From positions 372,001-436,000 of the forward strand of contig NZ_QJRG01000047.1 in assembly GCF_004025535.1 (NCBI RefSeq): DNA of 64,000 bases. Direction: 5' to 3'. The position numbers and the translations under genes were made by a program. Numbering within the stretch: position 1 is the stretch's first letter; each line of letters opens with the position of its first letter. This DNA comes from Pseudomonas alkylphenolica (GTDB taxonomy: Bacteria > Pseudomonadota > Gammaproteobacteria > Pseudomonadales > Pseudomonadaceae). The notes below the pieces were generated by a model. The model saw only the letters and a program-made list of their open reading frames with translations. It did not search any database and was not told the DNA's origin. Positions 48,548 through 58,900 of this stretch are shown here, one piece after another.

Positions 48548-49450
48548 TCAGTCACCCAGTTCCGTTCCCGCCTTGTCCAGCAGCCAGCCGCGAAACGCCT
48601 GCAGCGCCGGTAGCGCCTGGTTGCGCGGTGGATACACCAGGTAGTAACTGCGTGCGCTGGCATAGGGCAGGGCGGGGCAGCTCAGCTCGCCGCTGGCCAG
48701 TTCGTCGGCGATCAGTATGCGTGGCACCAGGCCAATGCCGATGTCGGCACGCACGGCCTGGATCAAATGCGAAGTCAATTCGAAGCTTGGCCCCAGGCGC
48801 ATGACCTGATGGGGCAGGCCGTGGTGGGTGAACCATTCGCCCCAGGCATTGGCATTGTTGGCGACACTGAGCAGTACCTGCTGGCTGATGTCTTTTGCGC
48901 TCCAGGTGGTGCGGCTGGCAGCCAATGTCGGCGAGAGGATCACCATCAATTCTTCGGCATGCAGGCGATGGCAGATCAGCCCCGGCAACTCGCCGGTGGC
49001 GACGACAATGGCGGCGTCGATGCCGCTGGTAGCAAAGTCGACGGGCTCGATGCGTGAATTGATATGCACCAGCACATCCGGGTGACTGCGGTAGAACGCA
49101 TGCAGGCGTGGCAGCAACCATTTCGAGCCGAAGGTCGGCAACGTCGCCAGGCGCAGGTTGCCGCCACCGGCCTGGTGGGCCACTGCATGCAAGGTGGCGC
49201 TGCGCACCCGTCCCAAGGCCTCGCTGATTTCGCGCTGATACAGGCGGCCGACGTCGGTCAGCTTGACCGTGCGCCCTTCACGCCGGAACAAGGTCACCCC
49301 CAGTTGTTGCTCCAGGGCTTGCACCTGGCGGCTGACGGCGCTCTGGGTCAACGACAGCTCGACCGCCGCGCGGGTGTAGCTTTCATGGCGCGCTGCGGCT
49401 TCAAATGCCAGCAGCAGGGACATGGACGGGGTGAGGTTGCGGTAATTCAT
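48548..49450 (-). CDS. LysR-type regulator (GcvA-like), divergent from ydiJ
   Basis: A 300-residue LysR regulator with helix-turn-helix SYTRAAVELSLTQSAVSRQVQ (its first 20 residues at about 24-43) and the GcvA/AmpR-like features LRLATLPTFGSKWLLPRL and IVVATGELPGL in the effector domain. Start ATG 49450. It is divergent from ydiJ across 153 bp, the usual layout for a LysR protein and its target; regulation of ydiJ is inferred. An exact 13-bp direct repeat lies between them. Confidence 0.9.
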   Translation of the reverse strand: MNYRNLTPSMSLLLAFEAAARHESYTRAAVELSLTQSAVSRQVQALEQQLGVTLFRREGRTVKLTDVGRLYQREISEALGRVRSATLHAVAHQAGGGNLRLATLPTFGSKWLLPRLHAFYRSHPDVLVHINSRIEPVDFATSGIDAAIVVATGELPGLICHRLHAEELMVILSPTLAASRTTWSAKDISQQVLLSVANNANAWGEWFTHHGLPHQVMRLGPSFELTSHLIQAVRADIGIGLVPRILIADELASGELSCPALPYASARSYYLVYPPRNQALPALQAFRGWLLDKAGTELGD

Positions 49451-49465
49451 TCGTAAAAGTCATCA

Positions 49466-49511
49466 AAGGCTGCGGGATTATCCGTTTGTGCCTGGCTCAA
49501 GGCTGCGGGAT
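49466..49511. promoter_or_regulatory. Direct repeat in the LysR/ydiJ divergent region
   Basis: AAGGCTGCGGGAT occurs exactly at 49466-49478 and again at 49499-49511, 33 bp apart (about three helical turns). Phased repeats suit binding of a LysR tetramer. Confidence 0.5.
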
Positions 49512-49603
49512 CATTGGCATCATCCACTACCTGGCGGTGTACTGACCATACCGTTTCAGCAAGTATTCATGATTAGCCTGACATAAATGAGGCCATCCCC
49601 CCG

Positions 49604-52600
49604 ATGATCGCCCGACTGACCGGCACTGCACCGGCCACGTTGTACCCTGATTTCCTTGAAGCCCTGCGCACTGCCGGTTTCCGTGGCCAGCTCAGTGCCG
49701 ACTACGCCACGCGTACGGTGCTGGCCACCGATAACTCGATTTACCAGCGCCTGCCCCAGGCGGCGGTGTTCCCGCAGGATGCCGACGACGTTGCACGTAT
49801 TGCGGCGCTGATGGCCGAGCCGCGTTTCAAAGACGTCAAGCTGACCCCGCGCGGTGGAGGCACCGGCACTAACGGCCAGTCGCTGACCGACGGCATTGTT
49901 GTCGACCTGTCGCGGCACATGAACAGCATCCTTGAGATCAACGTCGAAGAGCGTTGGGTGCGGGTTCAGGCTGGTGTCGTCAAGGACCAGCTCAACGCTG
50001 CGCTCAAGCCTCACGGGCTGTTTTTTGCCCCGGAGCTGTCGACCTCCAACCGCGCCACTGTCGGCGGCATGATCAACACCGACGCCAGCGGTCAGGGCAG
50101 TTGCACCTACGGCAAGACCCGTGACCACGTGCTGGAGTTGCATAGCGTGCTGCTGGGTGGTCAACGCCTGCACACCCGGCCCTTGAGCAACGCCGAACTG
50201 GAGCAGGCCTGTGCCGAGCCAGGCCGTGCCGGGGAGGTATACCGTACCGCCCGGCAGATCCAGGAAACCCAGGCCGAGCTGATCGAACAGACCTTCCCCA
50301 AGCTCAACCGCTGCCTGACCGGCTACGACCTCGCGCACCTGCGTGACGAGCAGGGGCGCTTCAACCTCAACAGTGTGCTGTGCGGCGCTGAAGGTTCGCT
50401 GGGCTATGTGGTCGAAGCCAAGCTCAACGTGTTGCCGATTCCCAAGTACGCAGTGCTGGTCAACGTCCGCTACACCAGCTTCATGGACGCCTTGCGCGAC
50501 GCCAACGCGCTGATGGCACACAAGCCACTGTCGATCGAAACCGTCGACTCCAAGGTGCTGATGCTGGCGATGAAAGATATCGTCTGGCATAGCGTCGCCG
50601 AGTATTTCCCTGCCGACGCCGAGCGCCCGACCCTGGGTATCAACCTGGTGGAGTTCTGCGGTGACGACCCGGCCGAGGTCAATGCGCGGGTCCAGGCTTT
50701 TGTCGGCCACCTGCAGGCTGATACCAGCGTCGAACGCCTGGGCCATACCCTGGCCGAAGGCGCCGAGGCCGTGACGCGGGTGTACACCATGCGCAAGCGC
50801 TCGGTGGGTTTGCTTGGCAACGTCGAGGGCGAAGTGCGTCCGCAGCCGTTTGTCGAAGACACCGCGGTGCCGCCGGAGCAACTGGCGGACTACATTGCCG
50901 ATTTTCGTGCTTTGCTCGACAGCTACGGGCTGGCGTATGGCATGTTCGGTCACGTCGATGCCGGTGTGCTTCACGTGCGTCCGGCCCTGGACATGAAAGA
51001 CCCGGCCCAGGCCGCACTGGTCAAGCCGATTTCCGATGCAGTGGCGGCCTTGACCCTGCGCTATGGCGGCCTGTTGTGGGGTGAGCACGGCAAGGGCCTG
51101 CGCTCGGAATACGTACCGGAATACTTCGGCGAACTGTACCCGTCTCTGCAAGCGCTCAAAGGCGCTTTCGACCCGCACAACCAGCTCAACCCCGGCAAGA
51201 TCTGCACCCCGCCCGACAGTGCCCAGGGCCTGATCAAAGTCAACGAAGCGCCCATGCGCGGTGACTTTGACCGGCAGATCGATGAGCGCGTATGGCAAAG
51301 CTTTGGCAGCGCCGTGCACTGCAACGGCAACGGTGCCTGCTACAACTACGACCCTAACGACGCCATGTGCCCGTCGTGGAAAGCCACGCGCGAGCGCCAG
51401 CATTCGCCCAAGGGGCGCGCCTCGCTGATCCGCGAATGGCTGCGCCTGCAGGGGGCTGCCAACATCGACGTGCTGGCTGCGGCAAAAGGCAAGACCGCCT
51501 GGCTCAAGGGCCTGCCGGCGCGCCTGCGCAACAACCTCTCGCGCAGCAAGGGCGAGGCCGACTTCTCCCATGAGGTCTACGACGCCATGGCCGGTTGCCT
51601 GGCCTGTAAATCCTGTGCGGGGCAGTGCCCGATCAAGGTCAACGTGCCGGAGTTTCGCTCGCGCTTCCTTGAGCTTTATCACGGGCGCTATCAGCGGCCG
51701 CTGCGCGACTACCTGATCGGTTCGCTGGAATTCACCATCCCGTACCTGGCGCATGCGCCGGGCCTGTACAACGCGGTGATGGGCTCGAAATGGGTGAGCA
51801 AGCTGCTTGAGCGCCACGTCGGCATGCTCGACAGCCCGTTGATCAGCCGTTACAACTTCCAGGCCACCCTGACCCGTTGCAATGTACGCGTGGCCAGTAT
51901 CCCGGCCCTGCGCGAACTTACCCCGGCCCAGCGTGAGCGCAGCATCGTGCTGGTTCAGGATGCGTTCACCCGCTACTTTGAAACCCCGGTGCTGGCGGCG
52001 TTTATCGACCTGGTGCATCGCCTCGGCCACCGTATCTACCTGGCGCCTTACAGTGCCAACGGCAAGCCACTGCACGTTCAGGGCTTCCTCGGGGCCTTCA
52101 ACAAGGCGGCGATCCGCAACGCCCGGCAACTCAGCGCCCTGGCCGATTGCGGGGTGCCGTTGGTGGGGCTGGACCCGGCCATGACGCTGGTGTACCGCCA
52201 GGAGTATCAAAAGGTGCCGGGCCTGGGCGACTGCCCGAAAGTGGCGCTGCCTCAGGAATGGCTGATGGACGTGCTGCCCGAGCAGCCTGGCAAAGCCACT
52301 GGCACTTTCCGCCTGATGGCCCACTGCACCGAGAAAACCAACGTGCCCGCCAGCACGCGCCAGTGGGAACAGGTGTTTGCCCGCCTGGGCCTGAAGCTGG
52401 TCACCGAAGCCACCGGCTGCTGCGGCATGTCCGGCACTTACGGTCACGAAGCGCGTAACCAGGAAACCTCGAAGACCATCTTCGAACAGTCCTGGGGAAC
52501 CAAGCTGGACAAAGAGGGCGAGGCCCTGGCTACTGGCTATTCTTGCCGCAGCCAAGTCAAGCGCATGGCCGACCGCAGTTTGCGCCATCCTCTGGAAGTG

Positions 52601-52624
52601 GTGCTGCAACAGTTGAGCCGCTGA
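49604..52624 (+). CDS. ydiJ: D-2-hydroxyglutarate / D-2-hydroxyacid dehydrogenase YdiJ
   Basis: A 1006-residue FAD and iron-sulfur oxidoreductase. N-terminal FAD-binding domain: TPRGGGTGTNGQSLTDGIVV near residue 85 and AELSTSNRATVGGMINTDASGQGS-type core near 150. FAD-oxidase C-terminal domain: FGHVDAGVLHVRP near 447. Then GACYNYDPNDAMCPSWKATRE and a ferredoxin-like cluster motif CLACKSCAGQCPIKVN near 665. The C-terminal CCG-like region (ATGCCGMSGTYGHE) follows. E. coli YdiJ oxidises D-2-hydroxyglutarate, a by-product of serine synthesis. ATG 49604 has GAGG ten bases upstream. Probably controlled by the divergent LysR gene. Confidence 0.92.
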   Translation: MIARLTGTAPATLYPDFLEALRTAGFRGQLSADYATRTVLATDNSIYQRLPQAAVFPQDADDVARIAALMAEPRFKDVKLTPRGGGTGTNGQSLTDGIVVDLSRHMNSILEINVEERWVRVQAGVVKDQLNAALKPHGLFFAPELSTSNRATVGGMINTDASGQGSCTYGKTRDHVLELHSVLLGGQRLHTRPLSNAELEQACAEPGRAGEVYRTARQIQETQAELIEQTFPKLNRCLTGYDLAHLRDEQGRFNLNSVLCGAEGSLGYVVEAKLNVLPIPKYAVLVNVRYTSFMDALRDANALMAHKPLSIETVDSKVLMLAMKDIVWHSVAEYFPADAERPTLGINLVEFCGDDPAEVNARVQAFVGHLQADTSVERLGHTLAEGAEAVTRVYTMRKRSVGLLGNVEGEVRPQPFVEDTAVPPEQLADYIADFRALLDSYGLAYGMFGHVDAGVLHVRPALDMKDPAQAALVKPISDAVAALTLRYGGLLWGEHGKGLRSEYVPEYFGELYPSLQALKGAFDPHNQLNPGKICTPPDSAQGLIKVNEAPMRGDFDRQIDERVWQSFGSAVHCNGNGACYNYDPNDAMCPSWKATRERQHSPKGRASLIREWLRLQGAANIDVLAAAKGKTAWLKGLPARLRNNLSRSKGEADFSHEVYDAMAGCLACKSCAGQCPIKVNVPEFRSRFLELYHGRYQRPLRDYLIGSLEFTIPYLAHAPGLYNAVMGSKWVSKLLERHVGMLDSPLISRYNFQATLTRCNVRVASIPALRELTPAQRERSIVLVQDAFTRYFETPVLAAFIDLVHRLGHRIYLAPYSANGKPLHVQGFLGAFNKAAIRNARQLSALADCGVPLVGLDPAMTLVYRQEYQKVPGLGDCPKVALPQEWLMDVLPEQPGKATGTFRLMAHCTEKTNVPASTRQWEQVFARLGLKLVTEATGCCGMSGTYGHEARNQETSKTIFEQSWGTKLDKEGEALATGYSCRSQVKRMADRSLRHPLEVVLQQLSR

Positions 52625-52922
52625 CGATCAGGCAGCGTTGTTCAGGGTTCGCCTTGGTCAACGCTGCTGTTTACGTGCTCTTGGCCGTCGCGCAGGTCAG
52701 CCGATAACTGAAATTATCAAGCGCTTTCCAACCGTCAAAAATTCAGATCGCTCTATTTCAGGGTTTTTCAGATAGCGTCAAAAAAATGGGAAAAATGCCA
52801 TAAAAAATATGGCGAATTGCTATCAAATTTTCCTTTGTCTTGTTGTATCGTTCGCCGGTTTGGCTCCGTGCCCTGTGCTGTACCACCGGGAATTTCTCTT
52901 CCAAGACAAGGAAGTTACTGCA
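52625..52922 (+). promoter_or_regulatory. AT-rich leader of the autotransporter gene
   Basis: 298 bp. A ydiJ 3' hairpin, GCAGCGTTG (52632-52640) / CAACGCTGC (52659-52667), is followed by a strongly AT-rich tract with a small palindrome GCCATA...TATGGC (52797-52802 / 52808-52813). AAGGAAG lies just before the autotransporter ATG. AT-rich upstream DNA of this kind is the usual target of MvaT/H-NS-like silencers; no binding site is provable here. Confidence 0.45.
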
Positions 52923-55900
52923 ATGAATCATGTGTTTGCGTTGGTATGGAATGCGTCACAGGGCGCCTGGACTGTCACCCATGAGTACAGCAAGCGTTGC
53001 GGCAAAGGCACTCGACGCCTGAGCAAGCTTGTGCTGGCTTCACTCTTGCTGAGTACGGGTTTCAGTTCGTCGGCGTTCGCCGCTTGTGCCGTGACCAATC
53101 TGGTTGTGGACTGCTCCGGTATCGCTCATCCACTCATCGCCAACAACTTTTCCAGCCCGCTTGATGGCCTGACGGTCAATGTAATTCCGGGTTCGTTGAT
53201 GACCGCGCCGATTGGCGGCACGGCGATGAACCTCACCGGTAACAACATCACCCTCAACAACTGGGGGGCCATCGACCCGTCGGCTGTTGGCCTGGTTAGC
53301 CTGCTCAGCAACGGCGCAGTGATCGGTAATGGCCTCTCGGGGGCAGTGCTAATCAACAATGAAATGACGGGAAGCCTCGTCGGCACTGTCGGCTTGATGG
53401 GCCTGGACCTCTACACCCTCCAGGGCATGGCGCTCAACGTTAACAATGGTGCTTCTGGCTCCACCACTATTGTCAATAACGGCACCATCAGCTCCAGGGC
53501 CCTGCTGGGGCTCTCCGTGTTGGGCGCCGACGCACCGGTGGTGGCCGTTCATGGCGGCTCCCAGGTCAACATGACCAATAACGGAACCGTCATTGGCCGG
53601 ATCGCCTTCGAGGCCTCGCCTGACGGCAACACCTTCGTCAATGCCGGCTCCATCCAGGGCAGTGTGTCGCTCGGTGCTTACAGTACCGGCACCAACCGTT
53701 TTACAGCCATCACCGGCTCCAGCGTGTCAGCGGGTGGAGGCATTGGTTTGAGTCTGGGTGGTCCGCCAGGGAGCGACTTGACCTTCGCTGCTACCGGACA
53801 GGTCGACGGCGGTGCTGGCGGCAACGCCGAACTGATCCTGCAAAACAACCCGCTCGGTGTTGGTGGTGGTCTCGGGGGCAGCGGCACGGCGTCCAGCGCT
53901 AACTACGTCAACTTCAACCAGTTGACCGTCAACAGCGGCACCTGGATGTTGCAGGGGCCCTTGACGAGTGGCTCTACAAGACTCAATGGAGGTTTAGCCC
54001 GATTCGACAACAATGGCGCATTCGGTAGCGGGGTGTTGACCTCCAATGGCGGAGCCATCGAAGCGGTTACCAACGGCCTGACTCTTTACAATCCGATTGA
54101 TGTAGGGCCGTTTGGCGGTCTGACCGTGGCCGGTGATAATTCCCTGGCGCTGGCCGGCGGGATCTATGGGGTGGGTGGCCTGACTAAAGTCGGCACGGGC
54201 AACTTGACACTAGCGGGTACTAACGCACTCTCAGGCCCGTTGAACATTCAAGCGGGTAGTGTCACGACGCTCTTCAACAACTCATGGGCATACACCCCCA
54301 GCGTCAACGTAAGCGCTGGCGCCAGCCTCAACCTCTACAGCGATTTCACTATCGGCTCCTTGGCCGGTAGTGGCAGCGTACGGACCGCTGTCGGCACCTT
54401 GACCGTGGGCGGTGACAACACGACTACCACCTTTTCCGGTGACCTCAGTGGTACCGGCAATCTGAGCAAAACCGGCTCGGGAGCCCTGAGCCTGACTGGA
54501 ACCAATACCTACACCGGTACCACCTCGATCAATGCAGGCACCCTGTACCTCAGCGGTTCACTGGCCAGCTCGCAAGTCAACGTGAACTATGGCGCTGCCC
54601 TCATAGGGAATGGCACGTTGTCGGGTGCGCTGAGCATCAACAATGGCGGTTATCTGGCGCTGTCCTCGGGTAGCACCCTGACAGCCGGTTCACTGACCCT
54701 TAACGCCAACAGCAGTCTGGGAGCCATGCTGGGTGCGCCTTCGACCACTCCGCTGCTCAATGTCGGTGACCTCACGCTGGACGGTAACCTCAATGTCACT
54801 GACACCTTTGGCTTCGGCGCTGGTGTGTATCGTCTGATCAACTACACCGGTAGCCTGGTCGATAACGGCCTCGAGCTGGCCGGCCTGCCAAATGGCTTTG
54901 GTCTGAGTGATCTTGTGGTCCAGACGGCAATCGGCAACCAGGTCAACTTGCTGGTGGCGGCGCCCGACCAACACATTCGTTTCTGGGACGGCAGCCAGAC
55001 TATCCCCAATGGTGTGATCGACGGTGGCAGCGGAACCTGGAATGCGCTCGGTACCAACTGGACCGACGTCAACGGCATAGTCAACCAGACCTGGGCGGGC
55101 GACTTCGCGGTGTTCCAGGGCACCGCCGGTACCGTGACCGTGAATGGCACCCAACTGCTGACCGGCATGCAATTTGTCACTGATGGCTACAACCTGGTCA
55201 GCGGTGCGGCGGGGCAGCTGACAGCGGTCAACGGCACCACGGCAGTGCGGGTCGATTCGGATGTGACTGCGACGGTTGGCGTCGCTATCAACGGTAGCGG
55301 CACCCTCAACAAAATCGACAGCGGTACCCTGGTACTCAGCGGCGCCAATACCTATACCGGCGGTACCCTGCTCAGTGGCGGTACGCTGGTGGTGGGCAGC
55401 AATAATGCGCTTGGCTCGGGACAGTTGACTGCTGCAGACGGTACGCAACTGAACAGCAGCACGAGCGTGGTTCTGGGTAACGCCCTGACCCTCGCCGGCG
55501 ATCTCAACGTCAGCGGCAGCAATGCGCTGACCCTCAACGGGGTGATTGGTGGTGTCGGCAGCCTGACCAAAAACGGGGCCAGCCTGCTTACCTTGGGTGC
55601 CAACAACACCTTTGTTGGCCCGGTACTATTGAATGGCGGCGGGCTGGTGCTGGGCGCCGACTCGGCATTGAGCACGGGCATACTGTCTACGGCCGATGGC
55701 ACCACGCTGGACGCCAGCACGGCGGTCGCCCTGAGCAACACGGTCCTTGTGACGGGCAACCTGGGCATTGGCGGCACTGCCGACCTGACGCTGAATGGCT
55801 TCGTTCTCGGTAATGGCGGCCTGATCAAGTATGGCGCGGCTGGCTTGACCCTGAGCAATTACAACGCTTACATCGGTGGTACCACGCTCACTGCTGGCAC

Positions 55901-58900
55901 GCTGACTGTCGGCAGCAACGGTGCGCTGGGGATGGGCAACCTGAGGGTAGCGGGTGCGTCTAACCTGGACAGCAGCACAGCTGTCAGCTTGAACAATTAT
56001 CTGGAACTCGACGCAACCCTGACTAACACCGCCAGCAATGACCTGACCCTGGGCGGTGTCATCAGTGGCGCCGGCGCCTTGAGCAAAAGCGGTAACGCCA
56101 ACCTGACGCTCAACGGCCTCAATACCTACCAAGGTGGCACCACGTTGAATGCCGGTACCCTGACGCTAGGCACCGCCAGCGCACTGGGCAGCGGCGCACT
56201 GACCGCCACCGGCAATGCGACCCTGGACACCAGCGCTGCGCTGCTGCTGGCCAACAACGTCAATGTCAACGCCAACCTGAATGTGGCAGGTAGCAACCAT
56301 CTGACCTTGGCCGGTGTAGTCGCCGGCGCTGGTACCTTGAGCAAAAGCGGGCAGGCCGACCTTACCCTGACAGGTAACAACACCTTCAGCGGTATGTTCG
56401 ATGTAACAAGTGGCCGGCTCTTGACGCTAGGCAACAATGCACTGGGCAACGACTCCAGTGCCAACGTCGACGCCTCTGCCAGCCTCAATCTTGGCGGCAA
56501 CGCCAGTCTTGTGGCGTTGACCGGGAATGGTTCAGTGCAGACCCTTGCCGGTAATACCCTGACGCTTGGCGGGATAAACCATACCGGTACCTTCGATGGT
56601 TCCATCGTTGGTGGTGGCAACTTGAGCAAAGTCGGCAGTGGCACACTGACCTTGAGCGGTATTAACGGCATTACCGGCACCACCCAGGTCAATGGCGGTA
56701 CGCTGAACCTCAGCGGTTCTCTGGCCAGCACGCAGCTCACCGTTACCAGTGGCAGCACCCTTACCGGTGACGGAACGGTGCTCGGTGCGGTCAGTGTCAA
56801 CAATGGCGGGCACCTGGCGCTGTCTTCGGGCAGCACCCTGGCGACCGGCTCGTTGATTCTCGGCGCCAACAGCAACTTCGATGCAACGCTGGGCGCGCCT
56901 ACGCTCACGCCACTGCTCACGGTCGACGGCAACCTCTTGCTGGACGGCAACCTGAACGTCACTGATGCAGGAGGCTTTGGTGTCGGCGTGTACCGTTTGA
57001 TCGACTACACCGGTGCCCTGATCGACAACGGCCTCGAGTTTGCCGGCCTGCCGAACGGTTATGGCCTGGGCGACCTCGTGCTTCAGACGGCAATCGGCAG
57101 TCAGGTCAATCTGCTGGTTTCGGCGCCTAACTACGACATTCGTTTCTGGGACGGCAGCCAGAGCATTGCCAACGGCTCGGTAGAGGGTGGCAGCGGTACC
57201 TGGGATGCGGGCGGCACCAACTGGACCAGCGTCAATGGCACGATCAACCAGACATGGGCCGGCGACTTCGCGGTGTTCCAGGGTGCCGCCGGTACAGTGA
57301 CGGTGAACGGCACTCAGCTGCTGACCGGCATGCAATTTGTCACTGATGGCTACGACCTCGTCAGCGGCACGGCGGGGCAGCTGACGGCGGTCAACGGCAC
57401 CAATGGCACCACGGCGGTGCGGGTCGATCCGGGCGTGACTGCGACGGTTGACGTCGCTATCAACGGTAGCGGCATCCTCAACAAACTCGACAGCGGCGCC
57501 CTGGTGCTCAACGGCGCCAACACCTATACCGGCGGTACCCTGCTCAATGGCGGCACGCTGGTAGTGGGCAGCAATAATGCGCTTGGCTCGGGACAGTTGA
57601 CCGCTGCAGGCGGTACGCAACTGGACAGCAACACCGCCGTCGTTCTGGGCAACGGTGTGACCCTTGACGGCAACCTCAACGTCAGCGGCAGCAATGCGCT
57701 GTCGCTCAACGGTGTGATCGATGGTGTCGGTGGCCTGACCAAAAACGGGGTCAGCCTGCTCACCTTGGGGGCCAATAACACCTTTGTTGGCCCGGTGCTA
57801 TTGAATGGCGGCGGGCTGGTGCTGGGTGCCGACTCGGCGTTGGGTTCAGGCACATTGGCTGTGGCCAACGGCACTACGCTGGACGCCAGCACGGCGGTCG
57901 CCCTGAGCAATGCAGTCAACCTGACGGGCAGCCTGGGCATTGGCGGCACTGCCGACCTGACCTTGAACGGGAACGTCAGCGGCAATGGCAGCCTGATCAA
58001 GTACGGTGTGGCGGGCTTGACCCTGACCGCTAACAACGCCTACTCCGGTGGCACCACGCTCTTTGCCGGCGCGCTGACCGTCGGTAGCAACAGCGCGTTG
58101 GGGCTGGGTAACCTCACTGTTGGCGGTGCATCGACCCTGGGCAGCAGTACGGCCGTCACCCTGGGCAATGACGTGCTGCTCAATGCCAGCCTGACGAACG
58201 TGGGTAGCCATGACCTGACCCTGGGCGGTGTCATCAGTGGCAGCGGTGGCCTGAACAAAAATGGCAACGCCAACCTGACACTCAATGGCGCCAATCTCTT
58301 CCAGGGTGGCACGCTGTTGAACGCTGGCACCCTGACGCTCGGCACTGCCAGTGCACTGGGTAGCGGCGCAATGACCGTTGCCGGCAATGCGACCCTCGCA
58401 ACCGGTGCACCGCTGGTGCTGGCCAACAACGTCAACGTCAACGCCGACCTGAACATCGCCGGGGTCAACAACCTGACCCTCGGTGGCGTAATCGCCGGCG
58501 CCGGTACCTTGAGCAAAAGCGGCCTGGCTGACCTGACCCTGTCGGGTAACAACACCTTCAGCGGTACCTTCGACGTCTTGAGCGGCAGCCTCTCCACACT
58601 GGGCAACTCGGCGCTGGGCAACGACGCCAGCGTCAACCTCGGCTCGGGTGCCGCGCTGAACCTTGGCGGCTCAGCAAACATTGCCAGCCTGAGCGGCGGC
58701 GGTACTGCAAACGTTGGTGCAGGCAACACACTGAGCCTCGGCGCCAGCAACCTGAGCAACACCTTCGTGGGTACCCTTAGCGGTAGTGGTGCGCTGGCCA
58801 AGCTTGGCACGGGCACCCTGACCCTGAGCGGGAGCAACACCCTGACAGGCGGAACCACGATCGATGCCGGTACCCTGAAGGTCGACGGTTCGCTGGACAG

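Noticed and set aside
49556..52609. 1,017-codon open frame antisense to ydiJ
   Set aside because: The plus strand has FAD and Fe-S motifs over its full length; the antisense translation has none.
52809..52922. Earlier in-frame start for the autotransporter (38 extra codons)
   Set aside because: It would place an unrelated hydrophobic segment ahead of the extended signal peptide, which begins precisely at ATG 52923 behind a good ribosome site.
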